Positions 45,750 through 60,200 are shown, counted from the stretch's first letter. The stretch is DNA of 64,000 nucleotides from Brachyhypopomus gauderio (GCF_052324685.1 NC_135221.1:426501-490500); one strand, 5' to 3'. The notes: generated by a model from the sequence alone, not told the origin. Made by a program: numbers and translations.

Positions 45750-48239
45750 TAACAAGGCCATCTTGTTATAGATGTATATAGATGCATTAATAAACTCTAC
45801 CCTAATAATTTTTTTCTTTTTCAGTAGTTCTGTTGGTTGCATTGGCCTGTGGTCATGCACATGGTGTCATTTTTTAATATTCCATTTTGAAAAGTCCACA
45901 TAAGCCACTGGTCTGTATTAGTATCTGTATCATTTAGATTAAATATTAATGAGAATCCGTTATTTCTGTGCAGCTGCTAACACTGTTGTAACTCTTCCAT
46001 AACTGTTTCAAGGTTTTGCAGGAAAATGAACTGATAGTTTAGTAATGTGGAATTGTAGAAACAGAAGTACATTGGTGATGTAAATGAACTTTGATTTTAT
46101 ACAAAACTCACTGTGCAGGCCTTCTGTTGTGAAATAGGCCCAGTGTGAATAAAGGGATTCAAGCTCGTAATTCTACGGTACATTTTTAAAGACAAACACA
46201 GAGCAGGTAGCAGGCAGGCGGGTCTACAGCACTGTTCCATGTGCTGTATTTTTCCAGGACGCTCAGATGAGGGGTTATCAATAAGGATAAGTTAATCTAA
46301 ACAAACAATAAAAGGGTTATAGTAATTAATTGTGGAAAAGCCATTGTGGATTACTGACTGGGCACTAACGCCCCCCCCCCAACAGATGGAGCAATAATCA
46401 TAATAATTATCATCTATTTATCTAGCAACTTTCATAAACTCAAGGTTGCTTTATATAATTCACAATAAATCACACAACATTGAACAGTCAACAAATCAAA
46501 AACAGGACAGGACGTTTTGAGTTGTGTTTTTAAAGGTGAGATCCCATGGACTATGGAGAAGAGAGTCAAAGAGTTTTGAAGCTTTTGCACTGAACACTGA
46601 TTGAAGGCCGTGTGAACCAGGGCCCTCTTATAGCCCTGAGTGTGCGGGCTGGACTGGGATTACAGCAGGTCAACATTGTGATGTCCATGTGATGCTTTTA
46701 AAGTTAGGAGTAAACAAGGTGAAGGTTGAGTGTGGATGAAGATTCTACCTGCTGAGTTTTGGACTTTCTTGACGATTTGGGGGTCTAAATGTACAAGACT
46801 TGATTAGAGATACAGCACCACCTGCTGGACATTTTAAAGCAAACCAAGTAACTTGGGTTTGCTTTAAAATGGAGGGGCTGGGGACGATTATCTTATACGT
46901 CTTACATATATCACGTGAGATCTGCAAAATAAATATTTTACATTAGGTTTTAGACAAGAAATGTTTAATCCCATTATAAAGGAATATATACATTTCAGAG
47001 TACAACATATAACATGAAGGTTAATACTGCCAGATTCTCGTCAGTTTGATAGATTTTAGCTAACTTACTCATATTTGGTTAGAACATCTCTCTGTATAAA
47101 TTTGAAACTAGCAACTAACAAATGTTCATTTTCCACGTCGTTAATCAGTAAAAAGACGTTGTGCTGCTATCTTTAAAAAGCCTTGCTGTAAAAAAAGAGG
47201 ACTACATTCATATTTAACGTGACGTTAACAGCACAAAGTGCCACGTAACACTTCCTCGTTCATGATCGCCTGTGTAACAAATGTGACCACCTAATTTATT
47301 GACGGTACTGTACATTAGAGCTTGCTCTTAAAGTCTACCTACACTATGCAGTATTTCATGAAGAGTTTTACGTTTTATTGTAAGAAACATACGATGACTG
47401 TGCTTCAGAATGTCTTCAGAATAAGAGACCCTGTGTACCTTCATAATAAATGAGTTAAACACCACTCAAAACGTCTTCAGGTGTTTTCTTCCTCACGTTC
47501 ATTTGCACACAGGTGTTTTATTCTGGTATCCGCAATGTGAGCTGCTGGATTTACAGTCACATAATTCGGCGGTCACAGATTTGGGTGCCACACCGGCGTA
47601 TTTTGCGTGATCTATGGTGCAGTTACTGTCCTTATTTGCACATTATAATTCATAATGGTTGTAGGAGTCCCATGTGCACCCTGCAGTGTTTGGTTGTTAT
47701 AGCCATCAGCAAAATTATACACACGTTTGGCTAATTGACAAATTTATTTAAAAGGCACATTTTGAGTTTTGGAGTGAAAATCATCTCAGTGCAAACAGTG
47801 AGAGTACAAATGCGATACATTGTTATGCAGCTGTTTTCGGCGGTCTGCCGGCATTAGTCCTTTGGCGGGGGTGGTACAGGCCCAATACGGTCTCTCTCTC
47901 TGGGCACAGGCGAGTTTACTTCATTATCGTCACGTTGGGTGGGAGTTAAAGACCCTGTCGCTATTTTGCAAGGCGGTTATAGACCATTTTTGTGGATTTT
48001 GATATCTATTCTAGACTATTTATTGCTATTTGTTACCAGTAGGGGGCAGACGCCGTCTCGCAATCATGTCTCCTAAAGCGACTGGTTAATATGGGCTTAA
48101 ACTTACAATCTGTTGATAACCAATATGCTGCATAACATGCCGAACAGTTTCGCTCTTGTGTTCATCTCATATTTCCACAGTGTTAATAAGTAATACATTT
48201 CGTGGCCAAACCATAAACACGGACTGTAAAACACGGACA
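45750..48239. other. Intergenic spacer before dlg3
   Basis: No supported exon. A poly-C run lies at 46371-46380. 46400-46720 looks like an old repeat with CTCAAGGTTGCTTTATATA. A hairpin at 46830-46871 is listed separately. The sequence becomes GC-richer beyond about 48200. Confidence 0.45.
46830..46871. repeat. Near-perfect 20-bp inverted repeat (hairpin)
   Basis: CATTTTAAAGCAAACCAAGT (46830-46849) is followed by a single A and then ACTTGGGTTTGCTTTAAAAT plus G (46851-46871). The right arm is the reverse complement of the left arm apart from one extra base. Apart from that bulge there is almost no loop. It could be the fused ends of a small transposon or a palindrome. Confidence 0.9.
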
Positions 48240-48563
48240 TTAAAGACTGGCGAGCCAAGCTGGCAGTGATTTACACACTCAGCCCGTGACTCGGGCGTGT
48301 AAAGCTCCGTCAACTCTGCGCTCAAAACTTTGCAACATTTGTGAATTCGACGCAAACAGCGGGAAGCAACAGCGTCGCGTGAACCTTCTCCCCGCGCGCA
48401 CGTCTATGGGGCAGCCGCAGCGCGTCTCGCGCCCAGTCTCGTGCCAAGAGGTCGCCGCGCGAGACCGTTAAGAGAAGACCGTTAAGACCGTTAAGACCGT
48501 TAAGTGAAGACCTTTAAGACCGTGAAGACCGTTGAGGTTCCGTGGCCCATGTAACTGTATACC
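48240..48563 (+). promoter_or_regulatory. dlg3: CpG-rich putative promoter and 5' UTR of dlg3
   Basis: CpG density rises sharply between about 48280 and 48480 (for example CGCGCGCACG, GCCGCGCGAGACCG), unlike any flanking stretch. This is typical of vertebrate CpG-island promoters. Just before the ATG, GACCGTTAAGA is repeated four times (48464-48532). The ATG at 48564 lies in a fair start context (TATACCATGG). Confidence 0.65.
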
Positions 48564-51500
48564 ATGGTTCACAAGTATGGTAAGTTTACTTTATACAGTA
48601 GAATAAGTTGTAATTTCGCTTAACTTCGTGTGTAGTTGGATAACTAAATGTTACATCGTAGGAGTTACAGACTGAAATGTTGGGAGAGATTTCATACTCT
48701 CCTGAAGTTCCCCTGGGACACAGGAAGTACTTTTCCTTTCGTGACTTTCTCCCCAACACCGCGAAGACTAGCGCTAGCCCGTGGTTGGGGTGGTCTGCCC
48801 CGGGGAGAGCAGCGGGCTGAGCCGTTTACCGCCCCGTTACCGGTGCTCGTACTCCCGTCCTAACGCCTCACACAGCTGGGGCTGTTCTGGGGCTTACACG
48901 TACTTCATTAACACGATCGTACTGGGAGAGAGGGAGAGAGACAGGGAAGAGAGACAGGGAAGAGAGACGGGAGAAAGACAGGGGAGAGAGACAGGGGAAA
49001 GAGACGGAAGAGAGACAGGGGAGAGAGACAGGGGAAAGAGACAGGGAAGAGAGACAGGGAAGAGAGACAGGGGAAAGAGAAGGAAGAGAGACAGGGGAGA
49101 GAGACGGGAGAGAGACAGGGGAGAGAGACAGGGGAAAGAGATGGAAGAGAGACAGGGGAAAGAGAAGGAAGAGAGACAGGGGAGAGAGACGAGAGAGAGA
49201 CAGGGAAGAGAGACAGGGGAGAGAGACAGGGGAAAGAGACGGAAGAGAGACAGGGGAGAGAGACAGGGGAAAGAGACAGGGAAGAGAGACAGGGGAAAGA
49301 GACAGAAGAGAGACAGGGGAGAGAGACAGGGGAAAGAGAAGGAAGAGAGACAGGGGAGAGAGACGGGAGAGAGACAGGGAAGAGAGACAGGGGAAAGAGA
49401 CAGGGAAGAGAGACAGGGGAAAGAGAAGGGAGAGAGACAGGGGAAAGAGACGGGAGAGAGACAGGGAAGAGAGACAGGGGAGAGAGACAGGGGAAAGAGA
49501 TGGAAGAGAGACAGGGGAGAGAGACAGGGAAAAGAGACAGGGAAGAGAGACAGGGGAAAGAGAAAGAAGAGAGACAGGGGAGAGAATCAGGGAAGAGAGA
49601 CAGGGGAGAGAATCAGGGAAGAGAGACAGGGGAAAGAGACGGAAGAGAGACAGGGGAGAGAGATGGGAAAGAGACGGAAGAGAGACAGGGGAGAGAGACA
49701 GGGGAAAGAGACAGGGGAGAGAATCAGGGAAGAGAGACGGGAGAGAGACGGGAGAGAATCAGGGAAGAGAGACAGGGGAAAGAGACAGGGGAGAGAGAGA
49801 CAGGGGAGATAATCAGGGGAGAGAGACAGGGGAGAGAATCAGGGAAGAGAGACAGGGAAGAGAAACTGGGGAGAGAGACAGGGGAGAGACTGGGGAGAGA
49901 GACAGGGAAGAGAGACAGGGGAGAGAGACAGGAGAGAGAGACGGGAGAGAGACAGGGGAGAGAATCAGGGATGAGAGACAGGGAAGAGAGACAGGGGAGA
50001 GAGACTGGGGAGAGAGACTGGGGAGAGAGACAGGGGAGAGAGACTGGGGAGAGAGACAGGTCCATCCTGGTGTTTCTAGCCCTTTATTTACCTTTATGGT
50101 AAACACAGATGTTGATGAATGACTCCACCAGTCGTACCTGCGGTAGGTAGAGTGCTTCCTGAATCCATAAACCCGGCGAAAGTGAACATGTAATACATAT
50201 TAGTCAGCATGACAGCGTAAAAGTCCATACACCCAACACGCAGGTACATGACCTGTGATTAATGCATGTTTATGTCCAGATACTGAGAGAGCTGTTGGGT
50301 TACTGAAGCAGTACCAGGCCAGCCTGACCAGCCCGGAGGAGCAGTCTCTACGGACCAGTGTGGGCAAAGTCTCCGCTATCTTTGGCAGCCAGCTGTTCAG
50401 AGCTCTGTTGGGTAAGATCTGTTTTTTGTGTGAGCGAGTAGTGTCTCAGGACACATTCTTTGTAAGATTCATAATTTCAGAGATGGATGACTCTTGTACC
50501 AAATGTAATCACGGTTTTCTAAGAGAGAATTCTTGGCTTCGTAACAGTCTGTTACTTTTTCTAGCTGTGCTCCACTTCTGGAGCACAACCTGTGTTTTAG
50601 CTACAGTGTAGTCTCTCATTCTGCTACCAGATGCACAAGAGTCATCTTTTAATTGACGTTTGAAATATCTTTTCAGCACAACAAAAATAAAAAATCTGTT
50701 TTAAAAAGAAAATCTTGTTAATTGGTCAGCACTACAGGCGTTTCAGTAGCATACAGCTTTAGAAGTTACATGTTAAACTATTTTATGTTAAACTGGAGTC
50801 AAATAAAATAATTTTTCCTTCTTTCAGTGCTTTATTGTCTTACATGTTCTTTGAGGAACTATTTAAAAATGGCCCTACTTGATATATATGTCTGTAAATA
50901 TAAAGTGTAAATGTTTTAATGACCAGAGGACATAGGTAGAAATGCAATTTCTACATGGAATATTTTAGAACTCATATATTTTAACATCTAAATCCCCTGA
51001 ACTCATGTTTCCCAGTATCAAAAACACAATTTAAGAGTTTGTTTGACCTTTTATGTAAAACTCATATGTACGTATTTATTCCACTATCTGAAAGTGGAAT
51101 TAATGTTTCTGTTTTTGTGCATTTGGATAAAGCTGCAGAATTAATTGTTGACTAATCAATATTGCAGTATTGACAGCTTCATAGAGGGTCACAATATGTA
51201 TGTGAGACCTGTAAGAAATTTTCTTATTGTGTGCTTTATGTATTCTGACCAGCCTTTGATTATTGTTATGTGGATGTGTTCATGAAACGAGTGTTCATGT
51301 GATCCAATAAACCTGAATTAGATTGAAGTAATACAGGTTGAGTGTAGCCTGTGTCATGGGAAGGCTTCACCAGTGTGTTTTTATTACAGTATTACAATAT
51401 GGAGCAGTGTACAGTAAGTGCATTATATTTTGACTGTTTGTGCAGTCTTAATGTGTCCTTATCACACCACCGTCTCTTAACTGAAATAACCCAATTTCTT

Positions 51501-54183
51501 GATAACTCTTAACATCATGGCTAGTGCCCAGGTAGACATGGACGTAAGGACAACTAAATATATAAGTTTCAAGTTAAATTAGCATCATGTGAACGATATA
51601 TTGTGAGTAATATTAGTGAACACTTTAAGTACAGTCCTGAGGAACCTGTGGTCAGGTGATCTGTGGGAGGAAACGGTATTGTAGTTGACACCTTGAACAC
51701 ATGCCTGTCCACAGTCTTTGAGTCCAGCTAGTAGTTCAGATGTTGCCGTGTACAGTTTTTCTTAGTGTACTGACATTTTCCAATTTGTAGATGTACTCAA
51801 GTTTGTTTTGCAGTGAAAAAGAGGATACATTTGTTTCCTTGAATTCATGGCTAAGTGGTTATCTTAATTTCCAATGACATACTCTAATAATGTTTTCCTG
51901 TATGGCTGCTAAACCCACAACTGGAGGATAGAGGTCTTTCCCAGTCAGGGTGTTTAGATTAGTTTGAGTTGCTATGAGATTTTAGCGATGAGAGTAAAAT
52001 GTTTTTCTTTGTATTCCACGTTTGAGGGGTTCTCAAGTCTTGTTACTTGTCATAGTGTACTGAAAGGCACTTTGTGTCCTCCTTAGAAATAAAATACAGA
52101 AGTACAGAAGTAGGAATGTTCAGTTGATGCCTTTGTAATAGAATACATAGAATAGATTAACTTATTTGAGCTGTTTCAAATGTAAATTTTCTCACGTGTT
52201 CTATCAGTATTTGAACCAGGGATTTAGAATCCACACGCAAAAATTCCAACGTGACACAAAAGACGTGGCGAAAGTACCTTGAATGTTTGAGGACTCCACA
52301 CATTCCAGAAAGGCCGGATTGTCAGAGGAATGCGTAGAGCTGTAGGTAGACTAAAATCCTCATCGCTCTGGCACTTCAGATCTGTCTTTCCTGAGTGCCT
52401 GAGTGTGTTTCAGAGCACACTGTACTGTAGAGCACGGCCTAAGCTGTCTCTCAGCTGTGGAGAAAAATGGGGTCAAGGAAGTCCCAGCTGTAAGAAAACA
52501 TGTGGCTTTAATCAGCACAAAGTGCGGGGTGGTGCCCAGCAGTAGAAACATGAGATCTCCACTAGTTATTCCCCCATTATTTGGTCTGGATGTACACACC
52601 CAAGAGTTCTGAGGCTTCCCTTATGCACAGCAATTAAAAACGTAAAGGGAGAAATGCTCAACATATGTGCATCTATTTCGTCCTATTTTACACGGCCATT
52701 TTTCATGTAGTAACCCAGGAAGTAGACTGTCTTGAATTTGCATGGCTATGGTTAAGATAATTTTTTTAATTGTACCATTAAAAAATTTATTTTACACTCA
52801 TAAATGTAACTTGCAGCTGGCAGATACCAACGTTTCCAAGGTTCACTCGGATTCAATAACTTAGTGTCATACTGTTTTGGTATTGACGGATGTGCAGGGT
52901 GCGTGGGTGTGCTGTGTTGTAGATGACACTGCAGTTGTGAGGTTTGGGAGCGCTACAGTGGGACTGACCTCAACCTCTGCTTTTTGTGAGGGGACGACTG
53001 GCTTGGCTGGATAGCTGCATGATTGCACCATTTTAAACAAAGGTTTCCTTGACAGCAGACTCATCCCTCTGTTCTTAGGGCCACAAAACCAGAGGAACAT
53101 GAAGACCTCACAAACGAGAGTGTGGTGACCCCTGTAATAGCACACCCCTCAATTATGTAGGCTAGATGGGACCTAAATTAGGGCCATGAAGGCACAAACA
53201 TCAAAGCCAAACACGAACTTTTCCTAATTCTAACCTAAAATGAGCATTACTTAGGATCATAATCCATTAAAAAGCACAACACATTCACAGGACAGATGCA
53301 TTAAGGAACATTCACAGGAAGGAAAGAATTGACACAAAGCATTCATGGGTAAAAGGCAGTTAATAAAGGGAGCGATAGATCCAATACCACAGATCTAGAG
53401 ATGCTTTTGCATGATGACTATCCTAATGGCAGGATTTAAAATGTTTAACATTTTTTCTTTTCTTGGTCCATTTGAATTGTGGTTATGTGGTCTTTTCAAA
53501 TTCCAAAGCTATGGGCAAAATTGTTCCAGAAAGCTTTCTAGAATACCACTTTATTTCTTGGTCTTGTTTTCAATTTAAAACTTGACGCAAATTTGGAAAT
53601 TGCATTAAAAAACTCATTTCAACCGTTACATTTTGCAAGACTTCTGGATCTGATATTTATTGATGTAAGTATGGAACATGTGGTTGTTTTAAAATTGAAA
53701 GTGTGTGTTTTTAGTGTTTAAAGTGTGGGTGTTATAGTGTTTTAAGGTTCATCTGAAAGACTCGGTGATGGGTTTTGGAGAATAAGAAGTGGCTACACTC
53801 CCATGGTAGTGTCAGTGTCTGCACTAGTGCTGTCTCTACTACAGAACTGAATTTATTTTAGTGTACACAGTTTCTATGCACTTTATTGCATCTACATTCT
53901 ATGAGACAACTTACCAAACGAGTAGGTGTTTTTGGTTTGACACATTTAAACATTTCCATTCATTTTATAGCAGAATGTTTTGTAATCAAGCATCATTTAG
54001 AGGAAGGGCAGGGGGTCATTTATGTTACAGCTTACTGTGCTCTCTCTCAATCTGTCAGTCTCTCTTTCTCTCTCAGTCTCTCTCTCTCTCTCTCTCTCAC
54101 TCTCCAGCACACTTGCTCTCTCACTCTCTCATCCGTCTTTGGCCAGTCGGGCAACATAACTGCCTCCCACACATTGTTCTCTT

Positions 54184-54271
<88 letters not shown>

Positions 54272-57200
54272 GACACACACAGCTGTGATGATTCACACAG
54301 CCCCATTCTTCTACTGTCTTTTCCACTGCACCCTAGTGGGACTCCAGTGAATCCCCAATGCTGCCTCACAAACACACACCACATGCACACATACACTGGT
54401 ACTTTCATTAATTCTCTAGAAAGTTCCTTTCAAATGCTTTGAAACCTTTGTTATGGGATGATGTGCGTATTTTCCCCCTTTGTTGCAGAATGCATGTATG
54501 GCGGTACAGAGAATATGTTTCACTTTAGACACAGAAACACACAACATTGTCATTAGCAGCATGTGTTCTTGGTTCTGTGTGATGGCGGCGGTAGTCTTCA
54601 CCTGTCATCAGGTGGCAGACCTTCACTACAGACCACAGTTAACCACCCGGGGAGGGATGGATAGAGGCAAGCACAGGGCATGATGGAGAAGGATAGACCA
54701 CTGACATGACCTGGGGGGGGGGGGGGGTAGGATAGACCACTGACATGACCTGTATGTATCAAGTATGGTAGTACTGGTCAGCTGGTATGTCCTCATGACT
54801 ATAACCCAGTGTATATTAAAGTATGGTATGTATTACAGGACTGGTCAGCTGGTATGTCCTCATGACTATAACCCAGTGTATATTAAAGTATGGTATGTAT
54901 GTATGTCCTCTTGCTTGTCTTGGCTTTGCGGTAAATGTTGGCGCTTCTGCTGTAGCACAACAGTGTGTCTTGCAATCACTGTAACCTGCAATAAAATGTG
55001 CAGCTGAAGAACTGTGTACTTGACTGTGCTATGAGCAGTGAGTCACATTAACAACCTCTCTAAGTGAGCATGAATACAGCAGCCTTCCCAGCTCAGTATG
55101 GGCAAGACATTTGGATGGAGCTGCTGGATGATATTTATAGAGCCCCAACATGGCAGGACTGATGTTCAAGTTGAGCCAAGAGCCGACTTTGTTCTTCACC
55201 TTGTACCAGTTCCCTTGTTCACTCATCGTAGTTGTGTACCTGCATCCTATGGCTCTTCTGGTAGGTTATTTTGTTGTTACTGTGATAGCATTTTAATGTC
55301 TCATTAAGGATTATCGTAATCTAATCACAATAAGGATTATTATCATAAGGTTACCACGGAAATTCAAGATACAAAACTTTCATATTGCAGCCTATTGTCA
55401 CGTCCAGCTCCGCCCTCCTTCCCAGTCCCATCTGCCCTAGCCCCGCCTTGTTTTCCTGTCTCTTTGGTTCCCTTATGTCTGCCACGCCCCTGTCCTAAAT
55501 GTTTCCACCTGCGTCTCGTTTCACCTCCATGTTTCAGTATATTTAAACCTCTCTGTTCTACCCTTTGTTGTCGGTCATTGTGTTCGTAAGTTCTTCCGTT
55601 GCCCTGCACCGCGCTGCTTTGTCTGCTCCTTGTCTTTTGTCTGGTTTAGGTTGTTGTGTGTGAGTCTCTAGTCCTTTATATGCCCCGCCTTGCTGTGTAT
55701 GTTTGTTGTTGCGTCCTGTCTGCTGTGCGCCTCAGTTTAATTCTATTAGTGTTTGTCGTTCAGTGTTTGTTGCCTGTACTATCGCTCTACGCCCTCCATA
55801 CCTGTTAAGCTCCTTAGTATTATCTTCCCTTTCCCTTGGTTCTCCTGTCTTTTCTGTTGTATGCTCCTCATTCCTCTATGTTCCTAGGTTGGTTGTTTAG
55901 TTCTGGTTTATGCTTTTGGTTATAGTGTTCATGCTTAGTCTTGTATCTTACCTAGCCTTTCCCGGTTGTAGCTCCTGGGTGTTCATTATCTAGGTGTTTG
56001 TTTTGTATGCTGTCTCTTATATCCATACATGTGTGTTTCGTTGTGTTCGTTCTAGTTTGTTTAGTATATCCTTTGTCATGTTCATTCTTTGGTTCCATAG
56101 TTCACATATCTGTTAGTCTTAGTCTCTCGTGTCTTCTCTGTTTAGTCGGTTGAGTTTGTGTGTTTTTCCCGGTACTCTCTTGACTCCCCTTTACCTAAGT
56201 TATCCGTCCATGTTCAGTGTCCCACTTTGATTTATTTAAATAAAGTCCACATTCCTGCATTTGCGTCTACCGCCTCCGTCAATCGTTACACCTATGAAGA
56301 GAATAAATAATTTGTGTTCTCCATGATGACTGAGTTTTTCCATTATTCTTAGACATACAGGAGTGCTATGAGGTGACCCTCCAGCTGAACGCAACAGAGA
56401 ATGGAATAAACCACAAGGGGAATCAACCTCCACCGGAGATCTTCCATGTAAGAGAAGAACCATCGACAACGCTGAAATGCAGAAAACATCACTCCAATAC
56501 AGACAGCTTGTTTCAAACAGTGATGTTCTAAAAACACATGCACCTCACACCAATATTGTTCACAAATCTGTTTGCATTATTACATTTTGCTTGGATGCCT
56601 GTAGTGAGTTGAGAAAAGGCAGGACAAATGAAAATGATAGTTTGGTGAGTTGTAATGAGAAAAACAGAAAGGAGGGAGAAGAACGGAAAGAGGAAGAGTG
56701 AGAGGAGACGGAAGCAGAAAAAGCCCATGTATGAAAGAGACAGAGGGAGGGAGAGAGATGGAGGGATGGAGATAGAGGGATGCATGCACAGTAAAGTATT
56801 AGTCCTTTGTAGGAAGAGCTGCAGTAGTAAGACCAGGCACTCGTCAGTGGGCAACATGAGTGTCACCAAGACCTTCCATTATAAATGTCTGGTCACATGG
56901 CCATGCCAAATATTTATAGGTAGAGTAGAGAAAATGCCTTAAAATTCTGTTTGGAGTCTGGAATCCACAGGAGACAGGATGATATTACAGTAGCCAGACT
57001 GTTGCTGTCCTGCCCACGGACATGAAGATCATGAGGTCTCAACATGCTAGAAGCAGCTTGTCAAATGTTCTAAATGTAGTGACGTGTGATCACATGTCTT
57101 TTTTGACTTTCAGGTTTTTGATAAGATTGCATTTATTGGTTGTTTATTTATACATGTATGATATTTATGTGGATGTAATATGAACAAAGGCAAGAAAAAA

Positions 57201-60200
57201 TACATAGACTGGAAAATAGACAAGAAACGTTGAGTGTGCAGTACATAAAGGAGACAAAGTGTAGTGTAATTGAGAACACAATCACTGACAGTTCAAAATG
57301 AAATATTTTCATGAGCCAAGTTGTTTTACACTGTTTGACATAATTGAATTGTAATGAAATGGGTAACTCGGCTTTGCTAAACATTGATATTGAGCTGGTT
57401 GGTTATAAAAGGATTAGCCCTAGCAGGAGATTGAGCAGACTTGGGTATGTGGGAGGTGGTGTGGGTGGTAGTGTTTGTGTGTGCATGTGAGATGTGAGTA
57501 TGTGTGTAGAAAAGGATCACAGAAAAAAGCAAATAAGAAGGATGTCTTTTAATTTAGTGTTTCGCTCCAATAGTGATCATGGCCGCCCCTCGACTGTTGT
57601 GGAGATCTGATAAAACTGAAAGAAAAACAGTTTAAATTCTTTATGCCCTTTTAAAAGTCTTCATCTATATTTAGCAGACCTGTTCTACACTGTAATAAAC
57701 AAGACATTCACACAAATGGAGCAGTGGTAGTTTAAAATGCTCAAGTTATTTATGTTTATGAAAATTAAATGATTCTAATTGGCAGAGTGAAGTGGACTTC
57801 CTGAGTGCTGAACTGCAGTGTTTGGTCTGACAGTGTCCTCTTTTTAGAATTTTTATTATTTCATCTATATTCTATGCAAAACACTTCACTATTGTGTCAA
57901 GTTATTTAGATATTAGAAATTCAGGATTTAGAAAATTTGCATCTTTGAACAGTTTTCTTTCCGTATCTTTTCTCCTCTGATGATGCAGCAGTTTAAACTC
58001 TTTCTTTCTCATTAAAGGGCTCATATTTTATTTGTTCTCTTAATCACTTTCTAGGGTTTTAACCTAATTTGTTGTTTGTTGTGTTGATGGACGGCAAACT
58101 ACAAAATACAGTCACTGAAATGACTCAGCCCCCGTGTGATGAGTGCTCCAGCGTTAGCGTCAGCCCCCGTGTGATGAGTGCTCCAGCGTTAGCGTCAGCC
58201 CCGTGTGATGAGTGCTCCAGCGTTAGCGTCAGCCCCCGTGTGAGGAGTGCTGGAGAGTGCTCCAGGGTTAGCGTTAGCCCCCGTGTGAGGAGTGCTGGAG
58301 AGTGATCCAGGGTTAGCGTCAGCCCCCGTGTGATGAGTGATCCAGGGTTAGCGTTAGCCCCTGTGTGATGAGTGCTGGAGAGTGCTCCAGGGTTAGCGTT
58401 AGCCTCTGTGTGTTGAGTGCTCCAGCATTAGCATTAGCCCCTGTGTGATAAGTGATCCAGGGTTAGCGTTAGCCTCTGTGTGATGAGTGCTGGAGAGTGA
58501 TCCAGCTTTAGCGTTAGCCCCCATGTGATGAGTGCTCCAGGGTTAGCGTTAGCCCCCGTGTGATGAGTGCTCCAGGGTTAGCGTTAGCCCCCGTGTGATG
58601 AGTGCTCCAGGGTTAGCGTCAGCCCCCGTGTGATGAGTGCTGGAGAGTGATCCAGGGTTAGCGTCAGCCCCCGTGTGATGAGTGCTGGAGAGTGATCCAG
58701 GGTTAGCGTCAGCCCCCGTGTGATGAGTGCTCCAGCGTTAGCGTCAGCCCCCGTGTGATGAGTGATCCAGGGTTAGCGTTAGCCCCTGTGTGATGAGTGC
58801 TGGAGTGTGCTCCAGGGTTAGCGTTAGCCTCTGTGTGTTGAGTGCTCCAGCATTAGCATTAGCCCCTGTGTGATAAGTGATCCAGGGTTAGCGTTAGCCT
58901 CTGTGTGATGAGTGCTGGAAAGTGCTCCAGGGTTAGCGTTAGCCCCTATGTGATGAGTGCTGGAGAGTGATCCAGCTTTAGCGTTAGCCCCCGTGTGATG
59001 AGTGCTCCAGCGCTAGCGTTAGCCCCCGTGTGATGAGTGCTCCAGGGTTAGCGTTAGCCCCCGTGTGATGAGTGCTCCAGGGTTAGCGTTAGCCCCCGTG
59101 TGATGAGTGCTGGAGAGTGCTCCAGGGTTAGCGTTAGCCCCTGTGTGATGAGTGCTGGAGAGTGATCCAGTGTTAGCGTTAGCCCCTGTGTGATGAGTGC
59201 TCCAGGGTTAGCGTTAGCCCCTGTGTGATGAGTGCTCCAGGGTTAGCGTTAGCCTCTGTGTGATGAGTGCTGGAGAGTGCTCCAGGGTTAGCGTTAGCCC
59301 CTGTGTGATGAGTGCTCCAGTGTTAGCGTTAGCCCCTGTGTGATGAGTGCTCCAGGGTTAGCGTTAGCCCCTGTGTGATGAGTGCTCCAGGGTTAGCGTT
59401 AGCCCCTGTGTGGTGAGTGCTGGAGAGTGCTCCAGGGTTAGCGTTAGCCTCTGTGTGATGAGTGCTGGAGAGTGCTCCAGGGTTAGCGTTAGCCTCTGTG
59501 TGATGAGTGCTGGAGAGTGCTCCAGGGTTAGCGTTAGCCTCTGTGTGATGAGTGCTGGAGAGTGCTCCAGGGTTAGCGTTAGCCCCTGTGTGATGAGTGC
59601 TGGAGAGTGCTCCAGCGTTAGCGTTAGCCTCTGTGTGATGAGTGCTGGGGAGTGATCCAGGGTTAGCGTTAGCCCCTGTGTGATGAGTGCTCCAGGGTTA
59701 GCGTTAGCCTCTGTGTGTTGAGTGCTCCAGGGTTAGCGTTAGCCTCTGTGTGTTGAGTGCTCCAGGGTTAGCGTTAGCCCCTGTGTGATGAGTGCTGGAG
59801 AGTGCTCCAGCGTTAGCATTAGCCCCTGTGTGATGAGTGCTCCAGGGTTAGCGTTAGCCTCTGTGTGATGAGTGCTGGAGAGTGCTCCAGGGTTAGCGTT
59901 AGCCTCTGTGTGATGAGTGCTGGAGAGTGCTCCAGGGTTAGCGTTAGCCCCTGTGTGATGAGTGCTCCAGCGTTAGCCCCTGTGTGATGAGTGCTCAAGC
60001 GTTGGCGTCAGCCCCCGTGTGATGAGTGCTCCAGCGTTAGCATCAGCCCCCGTGTGATGAGTGCTCCAGCGTTAGCGTTAGCCCCTGTGTGATGAGTGCT
60101 CCAGCGTTAGCGTTAGCCCCCGTGTGATGAGTGCTCCAGCGTTGGCGTTAGCCCCCGTGTGATGAGTGCTCCAGCGTTAGCGTTAGCCCCCGTGTGATGA

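Noticed and set aside
46830-46871. microRNA precursor
   Set aside because: The arms almost touch, leaving no loop of the size needed for Drosha and Dicer processing.
48781-50102. Charged protein ERQGRETGERD
   Set aside because: It is the translation of a purine minisatellite in dlg3 intron 1.
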